Source of the DNA: Opisthorchis felineus
Taxonomy: Eukaryota; Platyhelminthes; Trematoda; Opisthorchiida; Opisthorchiidae
NCBI GenBank assembly: GCA_004794785.1
Contig: SJOL01004009.1
Coordinates: 422,485-486,484 of the forward strand
Reading direction: 5' to 3'
DNA length: 64,000 nt
The notes under the pieces are model-generated. The model saw only the letters and a program-made list of their open reading frames with translations, was not told where the DNA came from and did no database searches. Position 1 is the first letter of the stretch, and each line of letters starts with the position of its first letter. Both the position numbers and the translations under genes were made by a program. Positions 36,263-48,089 of the stretch are shown here, in pieces.

Positions 36263-36585
36263 AATATTACTACCTTTTTCAAACAACCCAATGTACACTT
36301 GTTGTAAATCACGCATTTTTCTCGCTTTAGGTTCAACTTGGAAGGCAGCTAAAACAACTGGGCCTTGCTCTTGGTTAGCGCATTTGTGAAATGAATAATG
36401 GGGTACTCGAAAAGCCCAGCCGTTCTGTTGTATACTAAACTACAAAACAGCAAAAGCGACAGTTCCCAGGTTTATTATCACCTAACTTGAGCCATGTACT
36501 GTATCACCGATAGAAGTGAATGGATACTTTTTATTGCTGATGATTTACAAATTCTTGTGGATAAATCAGAAACAAAGAGATTTCG

Positions 36586-36885
36586 TGGTGTGAGGAGATT
36601 TTAGAATTTCCATTGCTGATTTCATCCTGTAATTTGAAGTTGATCTGTGGTGAAAACCCAAAAAGCACTGTGCAGCCGTTTTATTCTTATTAGGATTCAT
36701 CAACTGTGCGTATCTTACGCTACTACAGGGACTTTCGAACGCACGGCCTCCTGGCTGACTACTTGACTATTCGGCCACGAGCTGCCGATCGGCAGCGTGA
36801 TAAACTTTCACTAGACAGGATACAGTGCAACTCATCGGTCAGTCACGGAATCCTCATCAACTGATTAAGCGTTGCCTTTAGGATA
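36586..36885 (-). repeat. SINE family C, near full-length minus copy
   Basis: On the minus strand: 'gcactgtatcctgtctagtg', 'aaagtttatcacgctgccga', 'cgtggccgaatagtcaagta' (class II tRNA-like A box), 'ggaggccgtgcgttcgaaag' (B box), 'gatacgcacagttgatg', 'attacaggatgaaatc' and the tail 'aaatctcctcacacca'. This copy best shows a tRNA-Leu/Ser-like origin. Transposase or ORF content is absent, as expected for a SINE. Confidence 0.8.
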
Positions 36886-37444
36886 AGACTGCTTCTGGTT
36901 TAGGATCTCTCCAAAAACCTGACGTAACCGTCCTTCTTGTCTACCCTAACGGAGTCTGAGGGCAGCGTTGGACGTGCTGTAATGCAGGGTAATACCCTTT
37001 TCTCATACATATGTTATTTTTTAAATCATTAGGACCATTCTTCCCGATTCACTAGTCTTTTTCTGATTATTCGACCAATCTTTATCACTACTCTCTATAT
37101 GTTTTTTACGTAATTATATTTCTGTCTTGTACAGACTCAGCTGGAAGGTCATTCCCGGCCTTATCACAACTTAACAAAGCTGATAATTACGTAAAAAAAA
37201 TATGGCAACATGGACAATTCTTCGCTAGAACCCAACTTCACATAGCACGAAAAAAATCCAGAAGCTGTTAGACGGGACTCGAACATGTGAACTAGTGCTG
37301 ACAAATAGCATTGCCAATACGCCCTTTGATTTACACAACGTGACGCTTAAACTAGCTTGCTTAAGAAGGACGACGCATGTAAATGATACACTTACAACAA
37401 TAGGTTGAAAAACCGTTGACTTTACGATTGCTCTGAAACTGCAG
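36886..37444. other. No supported gene
   Basis: No recognised features. Confidence 0.4.
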
Positions 37445-37728
37445 CTAATCGAACTAACAGTAGTGCACGCAGGAACTTCATGGGAGACTTTGAACTACAG
37501 TTTGACTTGTTTGGTGAATCCGAGCCACTAATTTGTCAAACTTGTTACAATTCACACAATACGATCCATCAACCGCGCTCGAATGGGTCAATCAGACCGA
37601 GTTGCGTACACCTCAACGCCTCTCCACCGGTAAATGTCATCCGTTATCTTCATTCAGATTGCCAGTTATGCCTCCCTGTGACAGTTTATTGTAACTTCGG
37701 TAGCTCGAGTACCTTTACTGGTAGTTGA
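37445..37728 (+). CDS. Possible exon, Cys-containing unidentified protein
   Basis: The frame is open from an upstream TGA near 37413 through a good acceptor ('ctctgaaactgcag', ending 37444) to TGA at 37726-37728. An ATG lies at 37480. The peptide has 'FELQFDLFGESEPLICQTC', a polar stretch and then 'SDCQLCLPVTVYC', so two C-x2-C pairs are present. The spacing is not a zinc-binding motif I can name. A possible donor (CCACCG followed by GTAAAT at 37630) would shorten the exon to 185 nt and drop the second Cys pair. Unrecognised; could be chance. Confidence 0.25.
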
Positions 37729-38234
37729 CTATATGACTGTTGATTACTTGTCTTGCAAGTGCTTCATCATCCTGCGAACAGACTCCATTAGTACGTCATT
37801 GAATGTATGCTTCTTCTATGCCTGCTGCGATTATACAATCGTGAAAGCCAATGGAATCTCCATTATCGCCAAAATTGCAACGCGAAAATTCGACAGGATT
37901 GTACTGCCAAAAATCAGCCTACACCTACGGATCCGTTACACAGACGCTGCTCGTGTCATCATCAAAAGATATTGGATGTAATGAATGATATCAATGATAT
38001 CTAGTTCAATAAGGAAGATTGAAACGATGGAAAACTGGTACTCTTTAGATGTAGTCATCACCAGACTACTAAACGCGTGCAAAGAGAGATATGCGCACAG
38101 ACTAAGTTCTTTCCTATCATAACAACTATCCAAGCTGTAGCAAACAGTGGTGGTCAGCCGTAGAGACATTGAAACATAATGGAATATGAGTTAAAACAAG
38201 ACCCACGCTTATACGAAGTCATCCGAAGAAACCG
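37729..38234. other. No supported gene
   Basis: Frames at 37733-38004 overlap in different phases and end without splice context. Alternating 'atgatatc' at 37985-38001 is a trivial repeat. Confidence 0.4.
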
Positions 38235-38732
38235 TGATTGAAGAAAATTCAGCACCAGAAGCTGCGTTGGTTGGGACACGTGTTGCGTATGCCTAATCAT
38301 CGTTTGCCGAAGAGAGTGCTGTTTTCCATGCCCAATTCCGAGTGGCGGAAGCAGAGAGGTGGCCAACCCTTGACCTGAGAGAGGGGTATGAAGGAGATTA
38401 CGAAACGCTTGGGTGCTGTCGGTGCTACTCGCTTTCCAGGTTGGGGACCGCGTGATCCTCACTGCGCCTGGTTGGAGACGCTGCAAGATATGGCTGCCAA
38501 CCGATGTCAGTGGCGATCTTGTTGTCAGTTGCTATCCAGATTGCCTGAATGAGTGTCTGGAGGTGTAGGCACCTCGGAATGATTGCAGTAAGCTAGCACT
38601 AAGTCCCTTCCCCGTCCACCTTTATTCTTTCCTTCACAATAAGGCTTTCAAATGAATCATGGTTGTACGGCAGTGAAGCATCAGTGTTGAACACTGATGT
38701 CATGCTGTCGATGATGATGATGATGATGATGA
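38235..38732 (+). mobile_element. 5'-truncated LINE 3' end (RT C-terminal domain) with (GAT)n tail
   Basis: From 38238 to the stop at 38550-38552 one frame encodes the C-terminal domain of a non-LTR retrotransposon polymerase. It contains 'KLRWLGHVLRMPNHRLPKRV', a hallmark (R-W-x-G-H-V-x-R-M-x-x-x-R-x-P) of RTE/CR1/Jockey-type elements, then '[20 protein letters not shown]' and '[16 protein letters not shown]'. A single in-frame TGA at 38376-38378, probably a decayed Trp codon, interrupts it, so this copy is fairly young but dead. After about 155 bp of 3' UTR it ends in a (GAT)n run (38710-38732), the kind of short tandem tail RTE-like elements carry. The minus-strand frame 38154-38486 is its shadow. 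Upstream reverse-transcriptase motifs are absent. Confidence 0.85.
38710..38732. repeat. (GAT)n tail
   Basis: Seven to eight GAT units at the 3' end of the LINE fragment. Confidence 0.9.
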
Positions 38733-41404
38733 GGTGGAAATATTTGAGAAAATACTACCCAACCCACTCAACAACCTAAAAACAAGACAGAAGCTTGGAA
38801 CTTTGTACTTCAAAAACACTTCCCAGATGACTGCAAAGACATGATATAACGGTAGCCTACAGACCTACATACTACAGAATGCGGAAAGCACTACCGAAAC
38901 CGAAAGGGAAATCAGCTTCAAAGAGGAAGACTAACGTTATTTACAACTATTTGTGTGAGGACCACGACAAACACTAAATGAAGCGAAATTGAAAGAAACT
39001 AGCAACCAGCTTGCTACTGAGAGACGTGATCAATACTTACTCGTCCGTACATATAAATACCGTGTAAAACACGAATTAAGCTGGAACTGTGCCAACATAC
39101 TTTATCAAATAGGGTACGCAAATATGAGGAGTCCTGGTACTCCACTACTAATTCAATAAGGATGAATATGAGAGAACTACCGAGCCAAAAAACCCTGGAC
39201 TACACAAGAAATCAAGCAAGCCAGTAAAGGTATAACACATTCGAATGTACAGGACAAATTGACTGGGCTAGAGTGTACAACGTTCAGCAGGCAAGCTGAA
39301 AACCTAAAAAACGAAGAGGCCGAAAATAGAAACTGGGTGCAGAGGAGCTGCGCAAATCAGGCTGAAGGATATAAACCGCAAAACGGGCTACTCAGAATAA
39401 AGATGGTAGTAAAAATAGGGGACACGCAAACAAACAAATTTTCTCTTATAATTGAAATCAATCTATTGCAAAAAACCGAGGAACACCCTACAGCCCTTTT
39501 GTCCCTAGAGGTGGGCATTTAAAGAATCATCTTGGAGATTCGAACCCGAACTACTATGGGAAGGTCGTGAGTTGGAACCTCCACAGAGTTTTCTGGTATG
39601 CAGATGAGTGTATGAGTCAAACCTTCAGGTTCTCATTTCACCGCTCATCGGATTCTGATTCTAAGAGTAATCATGAAGATAAAGTTGGTGATCTCGTCCG
39701 TTATTCTGACCTCTTTGAGTGCCTTTTGCACGAAGGTGCCTTCTTTTTATACGAAAGGAATCTAACCCTTGACTGAGATGAACTAAACTAAAAAATTTAT
39801 TCTAAAAAATACCCAGAACTTTGCTCTTGCCGATCATCATATGTTGCTCGCACGAAGAGCCTTTGGACAGACAGGAAACGCAAAGTCAATAATGTGTCTC
39901 ATTTAATGGCTAGAGGTGGCCGAGACCAGAGTGTACACCTCCTGGGTAACTGAACGTCTTGAAAGCGCCAGAACTGGTTAACAATCGCAGAAATCTTAAT
40001 CCGGTTATGTAACCCACAGCTGTACATCCAAAAGCAGACTACGACTTTTGAACTTGAGTTGGTTTACGAGCTATTCCGTTTCACAGGCTTGTGCCTCTTC
40101 AACTTTTTTCTATATTTTTAGCCCGTCTACCTATAAAATCAATTAACTGTACACGTGACATATGCCGACATTTTAACCAAGGCGACTAATTAAGTAGACC
40201 TAGAATATGCAGTCGTAGACGTACTTGAGCGTCCCATTGAAAATCAGCGATGTCAATTCTTGCCAACGTTTAGTCGATGCAGGACAACTTTCAGAATAAA
40301 GGGCTAATCCTCAACTTGTCCATTTGGTGACTTTGTTCCTGGAGAAACCAAAGACTGAAGGACAATGTACCTAACCCTGACCATTGTTCGCATCAAGTGA
40401 CTGCAATAAATGCATGCGTTAATTGATTGGTAAAAGAAGACGTTCAAAAGAACCAGATTGCTCTGCCTTGTCATTAGATCAGGATACCACATATGGATCA
40501 CACATTTTGGCACGCCTCCATACTCAGGTCGGATGGCAGTTCAGTTTCAGTTTCGTAACATGCCCACTTGACTGTTTTCCAAAAAGTGCTCGAGTCGAAA
40601 TCGTAAGTGACACATTTCCTGCTGTCCACGTGTTGACCTATGTGACGTGAGGAGATGAAAGCTGGGAACCATTTTGCTGTTGTACTCACCATTATGTGGT
40701 TTTTCTATTCTCTTGTTTGAAGACATAAATACAACTTTTCACGTTCTCAGTTAACTGCTCAATTGTTAGTCGCATTTTGCAGGTGAACTCCAACATTAAC
40801 CTTGTTATTGTGTTCCAATTTCCGTTCCACGTGATGTCTCCCAAATGAGGATAATTTTAGTCTGGCTCCAGTTTGTGGATAACTGCAACCGTATTGAAAA
40901 TGGGAACTTCCCTTACGCAATTAATTGTCTGCTCTACATCAGTCTAGTATTTGAGTACAAATCGGCGTGTTGAAGCTCTGGAAAATCTATATGATAATAT
41001 CACTGTGAATGTCGAAACTTCTTCCACACGCTAGGCATCTCGTAAATAGCGGTTTAGTTGTCAGAAAACATTAGATTTTCGTAAAACTGGTTGCCAGAAT
41101 TACGCTTTGGTAGAAGTGTAGGGTTAAATATAACTTTCATACCTTTTTCAGCCACCATGTGACCTCAGTAGGCATTTTTTGTTACCACCCCCGTGTTTCA
41201 TGCTTTGTTGGCGGATCCGAAAAATAGTGGGTCTGCGCAGACGGCTGTCATCAATGAGTGACAGACAAATAGCAAAATTAACTCATGATAATTTGGGGCA
41301 TTCAGTACTTAATTGTTTAAGTGGCTAAATGAAGCCAAGAAACGCCGAGAAACGCCTCTTTTATCCCTAAAAAGAATCAACAGCAGTGGACATTTTATCA
41401 AACT
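38733..41404. other. No supported gene; purine/A-rich plus strand to 39520
   Basis: From 38740 to about 39520 the plus strand is noticeably A-rich, with long Lys/Asn/Glu-rich frames (for example 39259-39522). This resembles an old retroelement ORF or UTR, but no motif confirms it. From 39520 to 41404 I see nothing recognisable. Confidence 0.35.
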
Positions 41405-41495
41405 CCAAAGGATTGAGTCTCCCGGTAAGTAGTTTGAACACCCAACGGTTCGATCACGAGCGGGTGATCAGCAGTGGAACAGCTGGAATAGACTT
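41405..41495 (-). repeat. SINE family C head fragment, minus
   Basis: On the minus strand, 'ccactgctgatcacccgctc', 'gtgatcgaaccgttgggtg' and 'aactacttaccgggaga' parallel the tRNA-like head of family C (ctgctgatcag, tggccgaatgg, ctagccggga). Body not recognised. Confidence 0.5.
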
Positions 41496-42297
41496 CCAGA
41501 CCAAGAACTAAGTCTATTTTAATGAACTTAATTTAATGTCAAATGACGTAGTCACAATGGAGAAATTGTCAACCGATAGCTGTTTTGCCACATTACTGTA
41601 TTATTCGGTCAAGTCCTCCCACCGCAAAGGAGGCTGAAATACAGAACAATATTCTCTGTCTCTACTCTGCTAGTACGGAGTTCGTGGGCTGGGAAAAGGC
41701 GCCAGCAGACTCCAATCAGTGACAGTTACAAGGTACCATTCGTCTACCGGGTAAACCAAGATGTAGTTTATGATCAGTTTCTTGACGCCATTTCAAACTA
41801 ACCGTGCAAACTAATTTATGTTACTGGAAATTTACTCGCTTCTATATGTTTCTGAATAGCCCAACCCTGAAACTGGAGGATCCTCTTAAACATTCAGCAT
41901 TAAATGCTGAAAAATGTGGGTTCTGAAGAGCAAATCAACATGGTTAAAACTGTCCCTTTTATTCAGTGGTGAGATAAAGAAAAGCCACCTACAAAATCAA
42001 ACCTTGTTCAGAGTATTTTCTCAGAGGTGTGCCCTTTTTATGCGAGAGTGAGACCTTCTCAACGGGGGCATTTTTTCTGGAAAGTGAAATGCTTGAATTG
42101 CCAACATTGAAGAAAAACCTGGGTAATTTCTACATTGTCGCCTATATACACTTATTTCAGTACTGAAAGACGCTCTCATTTATCATCCGAAGCCCATCTT
42201 TCATTGCAAAATGCGCAGTGATTACATGGAAAATTTTGCGGGACACTTCTCTGTACGGGCGTTATTAGTCTTCCGGTTCTACTGGTACTTCATTCGA
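41496..42297. other. No supported gene
   Basis: Nothing recognisable up to the foldback element. Confidence 0.4.
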
Positions 42298-42599
42298 ATG
42301 CACACTCACATGACTCTCGTTTGAACAATCGTCATCTTGTCCTGGCGCAATCTTTCTGGTGAGTCCACACCAAAAGGGGGAAGCACTGGACTCAGCAGTG
42401 CGTATCCTTGGCCGTCCCGGGATTTGAACTCCGCACATCTGACATGCGAGGCGAGCGTGTTACCACTACTCCACCAGCGAACGCTGCAAGCTGGAGCGAA
42501 ACTCGAGTCCAGTGCTCCCCCCTTTGGTTTGGACTCGCCAGAATGGTTGTGCTAGGACAGGAGGACGATTGTTCAAACGAGAGTCATGTGAGTGTGCAT
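42298..42599 (-). mobile_element. Foldback tRNA-SINE (family B) with long terminal inverted repeats
   Basis: 42298-42333 and 42564-42599 are exact reverse complements over 36 bp. Inward, 42334-42393 and 42505-42563 remain complementary at roughly 80-85%. The 302-bp unit can therefore form a hairpin with about 95-bp arms and a loop of about 110 nt. On the minus strand the loop carries a tRNA-like segment: A box 'tggagtagtggtaac', anticodon-like 'ctcgcat' (CGC, Ala-like) and B box 'ggagttcaaatcccgg'. Comparison with 47441-47670 shows that the head plus left arm form a SINE read on the minus strand. The right arm is an inverted second copy of its body. No convincing target-site duplication is visible. 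Frames at 42337-42803 are artefacts. Confidence 0.8.
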
Positions 42600-43479
42600 A
42601 CTATAAGATCCCGCAACCATGAGCACTTTATTCGAAGACATACAAAAGTAATCGATCGTTCTTTTCTTAGTGTTGATTGGTCAAGTGATCCATGCAGCTG
42701 GATCTCATTAGGAGGAAAGTGTCGTGTGAGTGACCTGGTCGAGCTTTATGCACATATACTCAGACGCACGACACACAACACCTTAGGAAATCCGAGCAAC
42801 TGACCAACATCGAGATTTGTTGAACTCGGTGGAGTCGGGCGGGCCTAATTAGTATAGCGTCAGCAGTATATTATGTTTAAACCAAATTGCATCAAACTCT
42901 CGGGTCATTGAAGCATAACTGCTGGTGATTTTAACCGATTCCATTGGTTTTCTACCTAACAGTTTTATAAACTTAAGGCGAGCTTGTCTTGAAGCTCTGT
43001 AAAATACTTAAAATCTTGGTCCGATGCTGCAGCATACTCCATTAAATTTGCATAGAAGGTACGATCCATAATAGGACTGAATGTATGTGAATTCACTTGG
43101 CCTCAGGCTGAGTGACGTTCAGCTAGGTTTTGTGTGAAATCCCAGTGGTTCGAGTGAACCAGGAGTCGGTTTTTTTTCGCAACCTTTCCACACCCTCCAA
43201 AGGCCTTTATCAAACGAACAACATCCTATTTAAAGAGTGTGGACGACATATATGAACCAAAACATGAGCCACGCTGCAACACAGAATCAGAAAGACAAAG
43301 CAGGTTGATGTGGTTGTAAATCCTCCCTTCGAGGACGGGGATGAGCGTTTGGCGCGCGCGCAAATGCATGTGTGAAAGAGTGAATCGGTGTTTAGTGTAC
43401 AATACACACAATCGATCCTCTTAAATAAAGTCTGACGTAAACAGTTTGTGCTTTTTGTACCTTACTCGTTCGCTTCTTT
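42600..43479. other. No supported gene
   Basis: Nothing recognisable. Confidence 0.4.
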
Positions 43480-43527
43480 GCACACGCACGCACACACGCA
43501 CACACGCACACACGCACACAAGCACAC
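43480..43527. repeat. (CACACG)n-like microsatellite
   Basis: Imperfect CA-rich tandem with regularly spaced CG (CACACGCACA pattern). A minus-strand frame through it (43392-43598) gives a meaningless Cys/Val/Arg repeat. Confidence 0.9.
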
Positions 43528-44784
43528 CTTGAACGTCCAACCCTGAAAAAGTACACGCTATTACAACCATCGTGAATCCCATTTACACCCAATCGCATTG
43601 TATTCCTTTTCCTGCGTTAAAAGATTCTTCATTGTTTTGATTTATAGTCAGCAAGATGTAAATACTCTACTATCAAGTTCATAAAGGTGCTCCGAGATGT
43701 TTGGATCGTTGCGGTTAACCTGACCTCTGTTTCGGACTAAGTCTGCACTACAAGTAATATTTCACAGACACGTCGACAGATGGTTGAACCAGACTAACCA
43801 GTTTGGTAACCGAACTCTAGTCGGGTGAATGTTGTCTTTGGTGGAAACCTAGTTCATGTGTAAATTTAATTGGAATCAAAAAAATGGTCAACCGCAGTCT
43901 GGGAAAGAAACTACTAAATGCCACCGCAGTACAGTTCAACTACACCACTGTTGTGTGTATTAGCCAAGGTGTCTTCATTCATCTAGCTAGTGCGAGGCAT
44001 TGTTGAGACAGATTTCACGAGTAGACAGACACGGGGAAGCCTTATTCAAGCGCGGCTGACGGTAGGAATTACAAATACCTACGTCAGATAAGCGGCGGTA
44101 ATAGATTCGCTTCCAGCAGTCGGCATCTTAGGTTAACTTACAGGAGTATTTGCTAGGCTTTCGTTTGCCTCGGGAACAGCAAGCTTCTTCGCCGTGTCTT
44201 TGAGGTGCATCATTGTCTTTACCTGATCTGATTATTTAACAAATTCGACCTAATACCATCGGTTGTGTCGAGCACGAAGACCGTATTCACTGGTGCTCAG
44301 GGCTGGGTTGCCGGCCGACCTCGAATATTTACAAACCTTGGCTAGTTGTGCTGTTCAAATGAATCGATGGATTTTGAGTGTCTTTTCAGAGACTTATTAT
44401 TCCAGGTTTCCTACCATGAACACTCGTTTACTGAGACATGTCTAGCCATCAACGTGCTCTCTAAAACAGCTAAAACATTCTATTATTTCACTGATTTCAA
44501 TAGCGAATCGAATACATGTACAAAATATTGATTAGTGCGGCTTTTTCGCTGGATAATGCAGATGGCGACAGTTTACTTCACACCGTATAAGTTGGGCACC
44601 CAGGTAAGATGTGAAACGTTGTTAGTGGCTTGACTTGAAAGCTCACAGTAATCGAGAAGACCGACTGAATGCAATGGCGTGCCTTGGAGCCCGCTGTTTG
44701 CTACTGGAATGACCAGATTGTGAATTACCCGTAGATGGTCACAGCCATTTGAGATATTTGTTTGGTCAACTGCCACCGCTCGTG
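43528..44784. other. No supported gene
   Basis: No repeat landmark or convincing exon. Confidence 0.4.
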
Positions 44785-44950
44785 ACACTGACGTCTTCAA
44801 TCTAGACTGAACGAACAACGCTATTTTACCCTACTGGGAACCATCAGCTTTGCACATCTTACATAGCTCCAAAGACATTCGAACTTGCAACCTTCTGGCT
44901 GGTATCCTCCACTGAAGCTTCCCCACTCTCATCAACAAAATACAAGTAGC
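44785..44950 (-). repeat. SINE family C, partial minus copy
   Basis: On the minus strand: 'ataccagccagaaggttgca', 'agttcgaatgtc' (B box), 'taagatgtgcaaagctgatg', 'gttcccagtagggt', then 'cagtctagattgaag'. This matches 36700-36600 read on the minus strand. It opposes the plus copy at 45020. Confidence 0.65.
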
Positions 44951-45019
44951 TCAGAAGAGAGGTTGCTTCACAGACAAGTGAATCTCCCACTTGAGAGGTT
45001 GTCGTTCGAGTAACCATGC

Positions 45020-45285
45020 AGTTCCTGACGACGTGACCTGAATTCCATGGTTGACGGAAGAGTGGTGCTATATCCTCTTTAAGAGCAATATTAGTCGTAC
45101 TGCTGATCAGTAGCTCAAGAGGAAACGGTTTGGCGTTCAAGCACTTGCCTGGAGGTTGCGCGTTCGAATAACCCTGCGCAATGTCGACCATTCCCAATAA
45201 AGATGAAATAACTGTACACGGCTTATGGACTTTTCGGTGTAGGTCGGTTTCACGTACACGATGAAAATATCTGCAAACGTTAGTT
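45020..45285 (+). repeat. SINE family C, near full-length plus copy
   Basis: 'acgacgtgacctgaattcc', 'gtggtgctatatcctcttta', 'actgctgatcagtagctcaa', 'cctggaggttgcgcgttcga' (B box), 'ggtcggtttcacgtacacga', 'tgaaaatatct'. The long minus-strand frame at 44859-45539 runs straight through this element and is not a gene. Confidence 0.75.
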
Positions 45286-47440
45286 TGCATCTTGTATTGG
45301 TGTGGTGCAATTTCCTGTATGACAATGAGGGTGAAAAATTCAAAGCCTTTATATTCGTCCCTTATAAAAGACGAAATGTATTGCAAACAAATCGTTCCCA
45401 AGGTTGGAAAACGTGCGCATGCGTGCATAAATATGGTTTTCCATAGTTCTGTCCAGACAGGCGGGCAGGGGAAAATAGTTTGATGTGAGACGCAGCACCA
45501 GCTTTTGCCTATAAGAGAGTATGCATCGATCTTCTTCAAAGCGGTAAAACTGCTTTTGAGTCAATAAAGCTTCCTATGCAATGTTTTGCAAGCGTCCTTG
45601 CAGAACGACGTCGACCGTAAGGGGAACAAGACAACCACAGCCTCCCGCGACGCCGGAGACGTTTCTAAGCACGGAATCCAGTGAACTTCAGAACAAAAAT
45701 TGTTACTTTTTATGCAAGACACTCTATCCTTTCGGGGGGAGGGAATTAAATTTGGCCGGAGAACCTAGTAGATGTCAATTCGAACGTAACCCGCATATGG
45801 ACGGGGGCCTGGTGAAACCGGATGTTTCAAGCGAACGGGAATAGGAAGTCATGGTAACCGTTCCAGCTATTCCGAGAAACAGGACAGCCAATGGGTCTGT
45901 CACACACATGATACTGAAAACTTAGTACTGGATAAAGATCAGTCTCCCGACCACTGGGTGAAGTATTTTTAACGGTACTTCAGTTGTATCCTCCACTTTG
46001 AGCTGCCGCCTGTAAATTTAAAGGTGCACTCAATTTCTGAGTAACTAATACGCCTTTCTCCGAAGCGTCATCCAACTTCCTGGCCAGATTAGCTACTGTT
46101 AGCGTACTTCCGAAATGAGAGTACATTCTTGCGTTTTGCCTCCACAACGTTGTTCAAACTCATCTGAGTACAAGAAAGCAATCTAGCAAATTAGACCTGA
46201 TCAGTAGTCTTACCCACTCCCAAAAATGCACCCTAACCGAACCGTACAGAACTATACAGACGTAGGCTTTGTACCCATCATAAAATGGCTACTGCTTCCC
46301 CTAATGTTTCAATGATTGCTTTTGACATGCGATGCATAACTCCTAGAGCACAAAGCGGAATTTTGAACAGATATGGAGTACAGCTTTACCTTATGGCGAG
46401 GGCTTGAGCAGCACTGCACGTACCGAGGACGAGTAGTCGCGTGGCCACCTGACTTAAAAGAACCTTCGACTCCTCTAAATATACTTGGTCGGGAAGTCAT
46501 ACCCTTGAAGTATGTAAACATTCTTTCCTAATTTCGTCTAGTTCCTTTGGTCAGTTAGGGCCATACATTGGGTTATTCGGAAGCTTTCCCATAAGTAGTA
46601 ATATTCATCAGGACGGTTCCTTCTCTTTCTTTCTATTGGGATTGTGGTGGAATGCACACTCCATGTGACCCTAAATGTAGGTGTCAGAATCACATTTGGA
46701 AAAGGGTCAGTGGACTTGGAGCATGCGGACAATGTCGTCCTGTTATTTAACGATTGACCGTCGACACAGATCACTCCAAACTAAATATCGCGGGTAGACC
46801 TGTGTTTTGACATGCGTTTTGCATCTTCATGGAGCAGTGTCTTACTTCAGGATTTTCCATCACTGTATGCCTCTATGGGACTCCAAACTGGAAAGCTGAG
46901 ATTTGTTCACTGGTCCACATATCTTGGACCTAGATAAGCCATATTTTCAACGTAACGGATGATGCTATAAAGGCAAGAATTCATTTATCAACTTGCATCT
47001 TTAATAATACCGGAATGGAATCCTGCTGAACCTAAATGAAGGTATGTAAAAGGCAACTGGAACATCAATAATTCATGATGTCAAAACTAGGTAGTTGTCG
47101 TACGTAGAGAACTTAGGCGTCACCAAAAGCTCAATTGCCGGCGTTTACGTAGTGCAATACGAGCTAGTTGGCTGCAACGCGTGCACAACAACATGATGCC
47201 CCAGAGAGTACTCAAATCAGAATCGCCACACCAGTAAATAAACTCAGCAGTTTCGGGGTAGCTGGAGCCTGTATTACGCATGTACAACCACCGTCTATCA
47301 AAAAGAGTAACGTTTTCTTTCCTAGACCACTGGTGGAGATAGGCCTTGACATGGTGGAATGAAATGGAGGTGGGTACCGTGAAACTGAGAGCTGTGGGAG
47401 TTTCGATCCTTTTTGAATAGAGTCCGCGCACAAACCTCGA
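45286..47440. other. No supported gene
   Basis: Chance-length frames on both strands; nothing recognised. Confidence 0.4.
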
Positions 47441-47670
47441 AAACCCATTCACATTCACAGCACTCTCGTCTGAATAGCCGTCCTCCTGTTCTGGCGTAAT
47501 TATTCTGGTGAGTCCACACCAAAGGGAGAAAGCACTGGACTCGAGTTTCGCTCTTATTAGAGCTCATCAACAGTGCATATCTAATGGTCGTGCCGAGGTT
47601 TGAACTCCGGTCGCCTGACATGCGAGGCGAGCGTGTTACCACTACTCCACCAGCGCACGTTGGACGCATC
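47441..47670 (-). repeat. SINE family B (tRNA-Ala-like head), single-armed copy
   Basis: On the minus strand: 'gctggtggagtagtggtaac' (A box), 'gcctcgcatg', 'ccggagttcaaacctcggca' (B box), then a body with 'gcgaaactcgagtccagtgc' and 'tggtgtggactcaccagaat', ending near 'cgagagtgctgtgaatgtga'. This is the simple form of the repeat present as a foldback at 42298-42599. The minus-strand frame at 47322-47744 is read-through of the SINE. Confidence 0.8.
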
Positions 47671-47879
47671 TGAATTTCCACATCTGAACGGGCGAACATG
47701 TTCACGCTTGAGCGATGTGATTGGTGTGCCCCACTCATCATCAAAACGACGACACACTAACTGTCCTGGTTGTGACGATCATCAGAGTATCCTGTGCACA
47801 CCAACTCATTTCATCATTCGAATTCAGTTTGTGGTGTTGCTTCCAGGACTGATAATGCCTCCAGTTCCATTTTACCTGA

Positions 47880-48089
47880 CACCTCAACGGATTGGTTAGG
47901 TGCCATCATGTAAAAAAGGCACACATGATTCGCGCGACCAAGGACTGTAATTCAAGTAGCACTCCCACTGTCAATGTAGTACCTGTCTACATGTCTCTAC
48001 CAGATTTTCTTGGTAATATGCAACAGATGATTGAGAACAGCTACTTCTTGGCTAACGCTACCGATAGCTCATACTGCACAGTCATGTAA
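47880..48089 (+). CDS. Possible terminal exon, unidentified protein
   Basis: An open frame follows TGA 47877-47879 and ends at TAA 48087-48089. It passes possible acceptors 'ggattggttag' (about 47899) and 'tgtaattcaag' (about 47958). The C-terminal part reads as an ordinary protein ('VPVYMSLPDFLGNMQQMIEN', then 'SYFLANATDSSYCTVM'), with one N-x-T sequon. The end, T-V-M, fits a class I PDZ ligand pattern. No polyA hexamer was seen nearby and no family is recognised. Confidence 0.25.
   Translation, partial: HLNGLVRCHHVKKAHMIRATKDCNSSSTPTVNVVPVYMSLPDFLGNMQQMIENSYFLANATDSSYCTVM

Noticed and set aside
38154..38486. 110-codon minus-strand frame
   Set aside because: Shadow of the LINE polymerase C-terminal domain encoded on the plus strand.
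42337..42803. Two plus-strand frames (72 and 131 codons)
   Set aside because: They lie mostly in the foldback SINE; the inverted repeat explains their paired motifs.
43392..43598. Cys/Val/Arg-rich minus-strand frame
   Set aside because: Translation of the CA-rich microsatellite.
44859..45539. 226-codon minus-strand open frame, the longest in the window
   Set aside because: It runs antisense through the SINE C copies at 44785-44950 and 45020-45285. The repeat explains its protein-like appearance.
47322..47744. 140-codon minus-strand frame
   Set aside because: Read-through of the tRNA-derived SINE B copy, with no domain outside the repeat.
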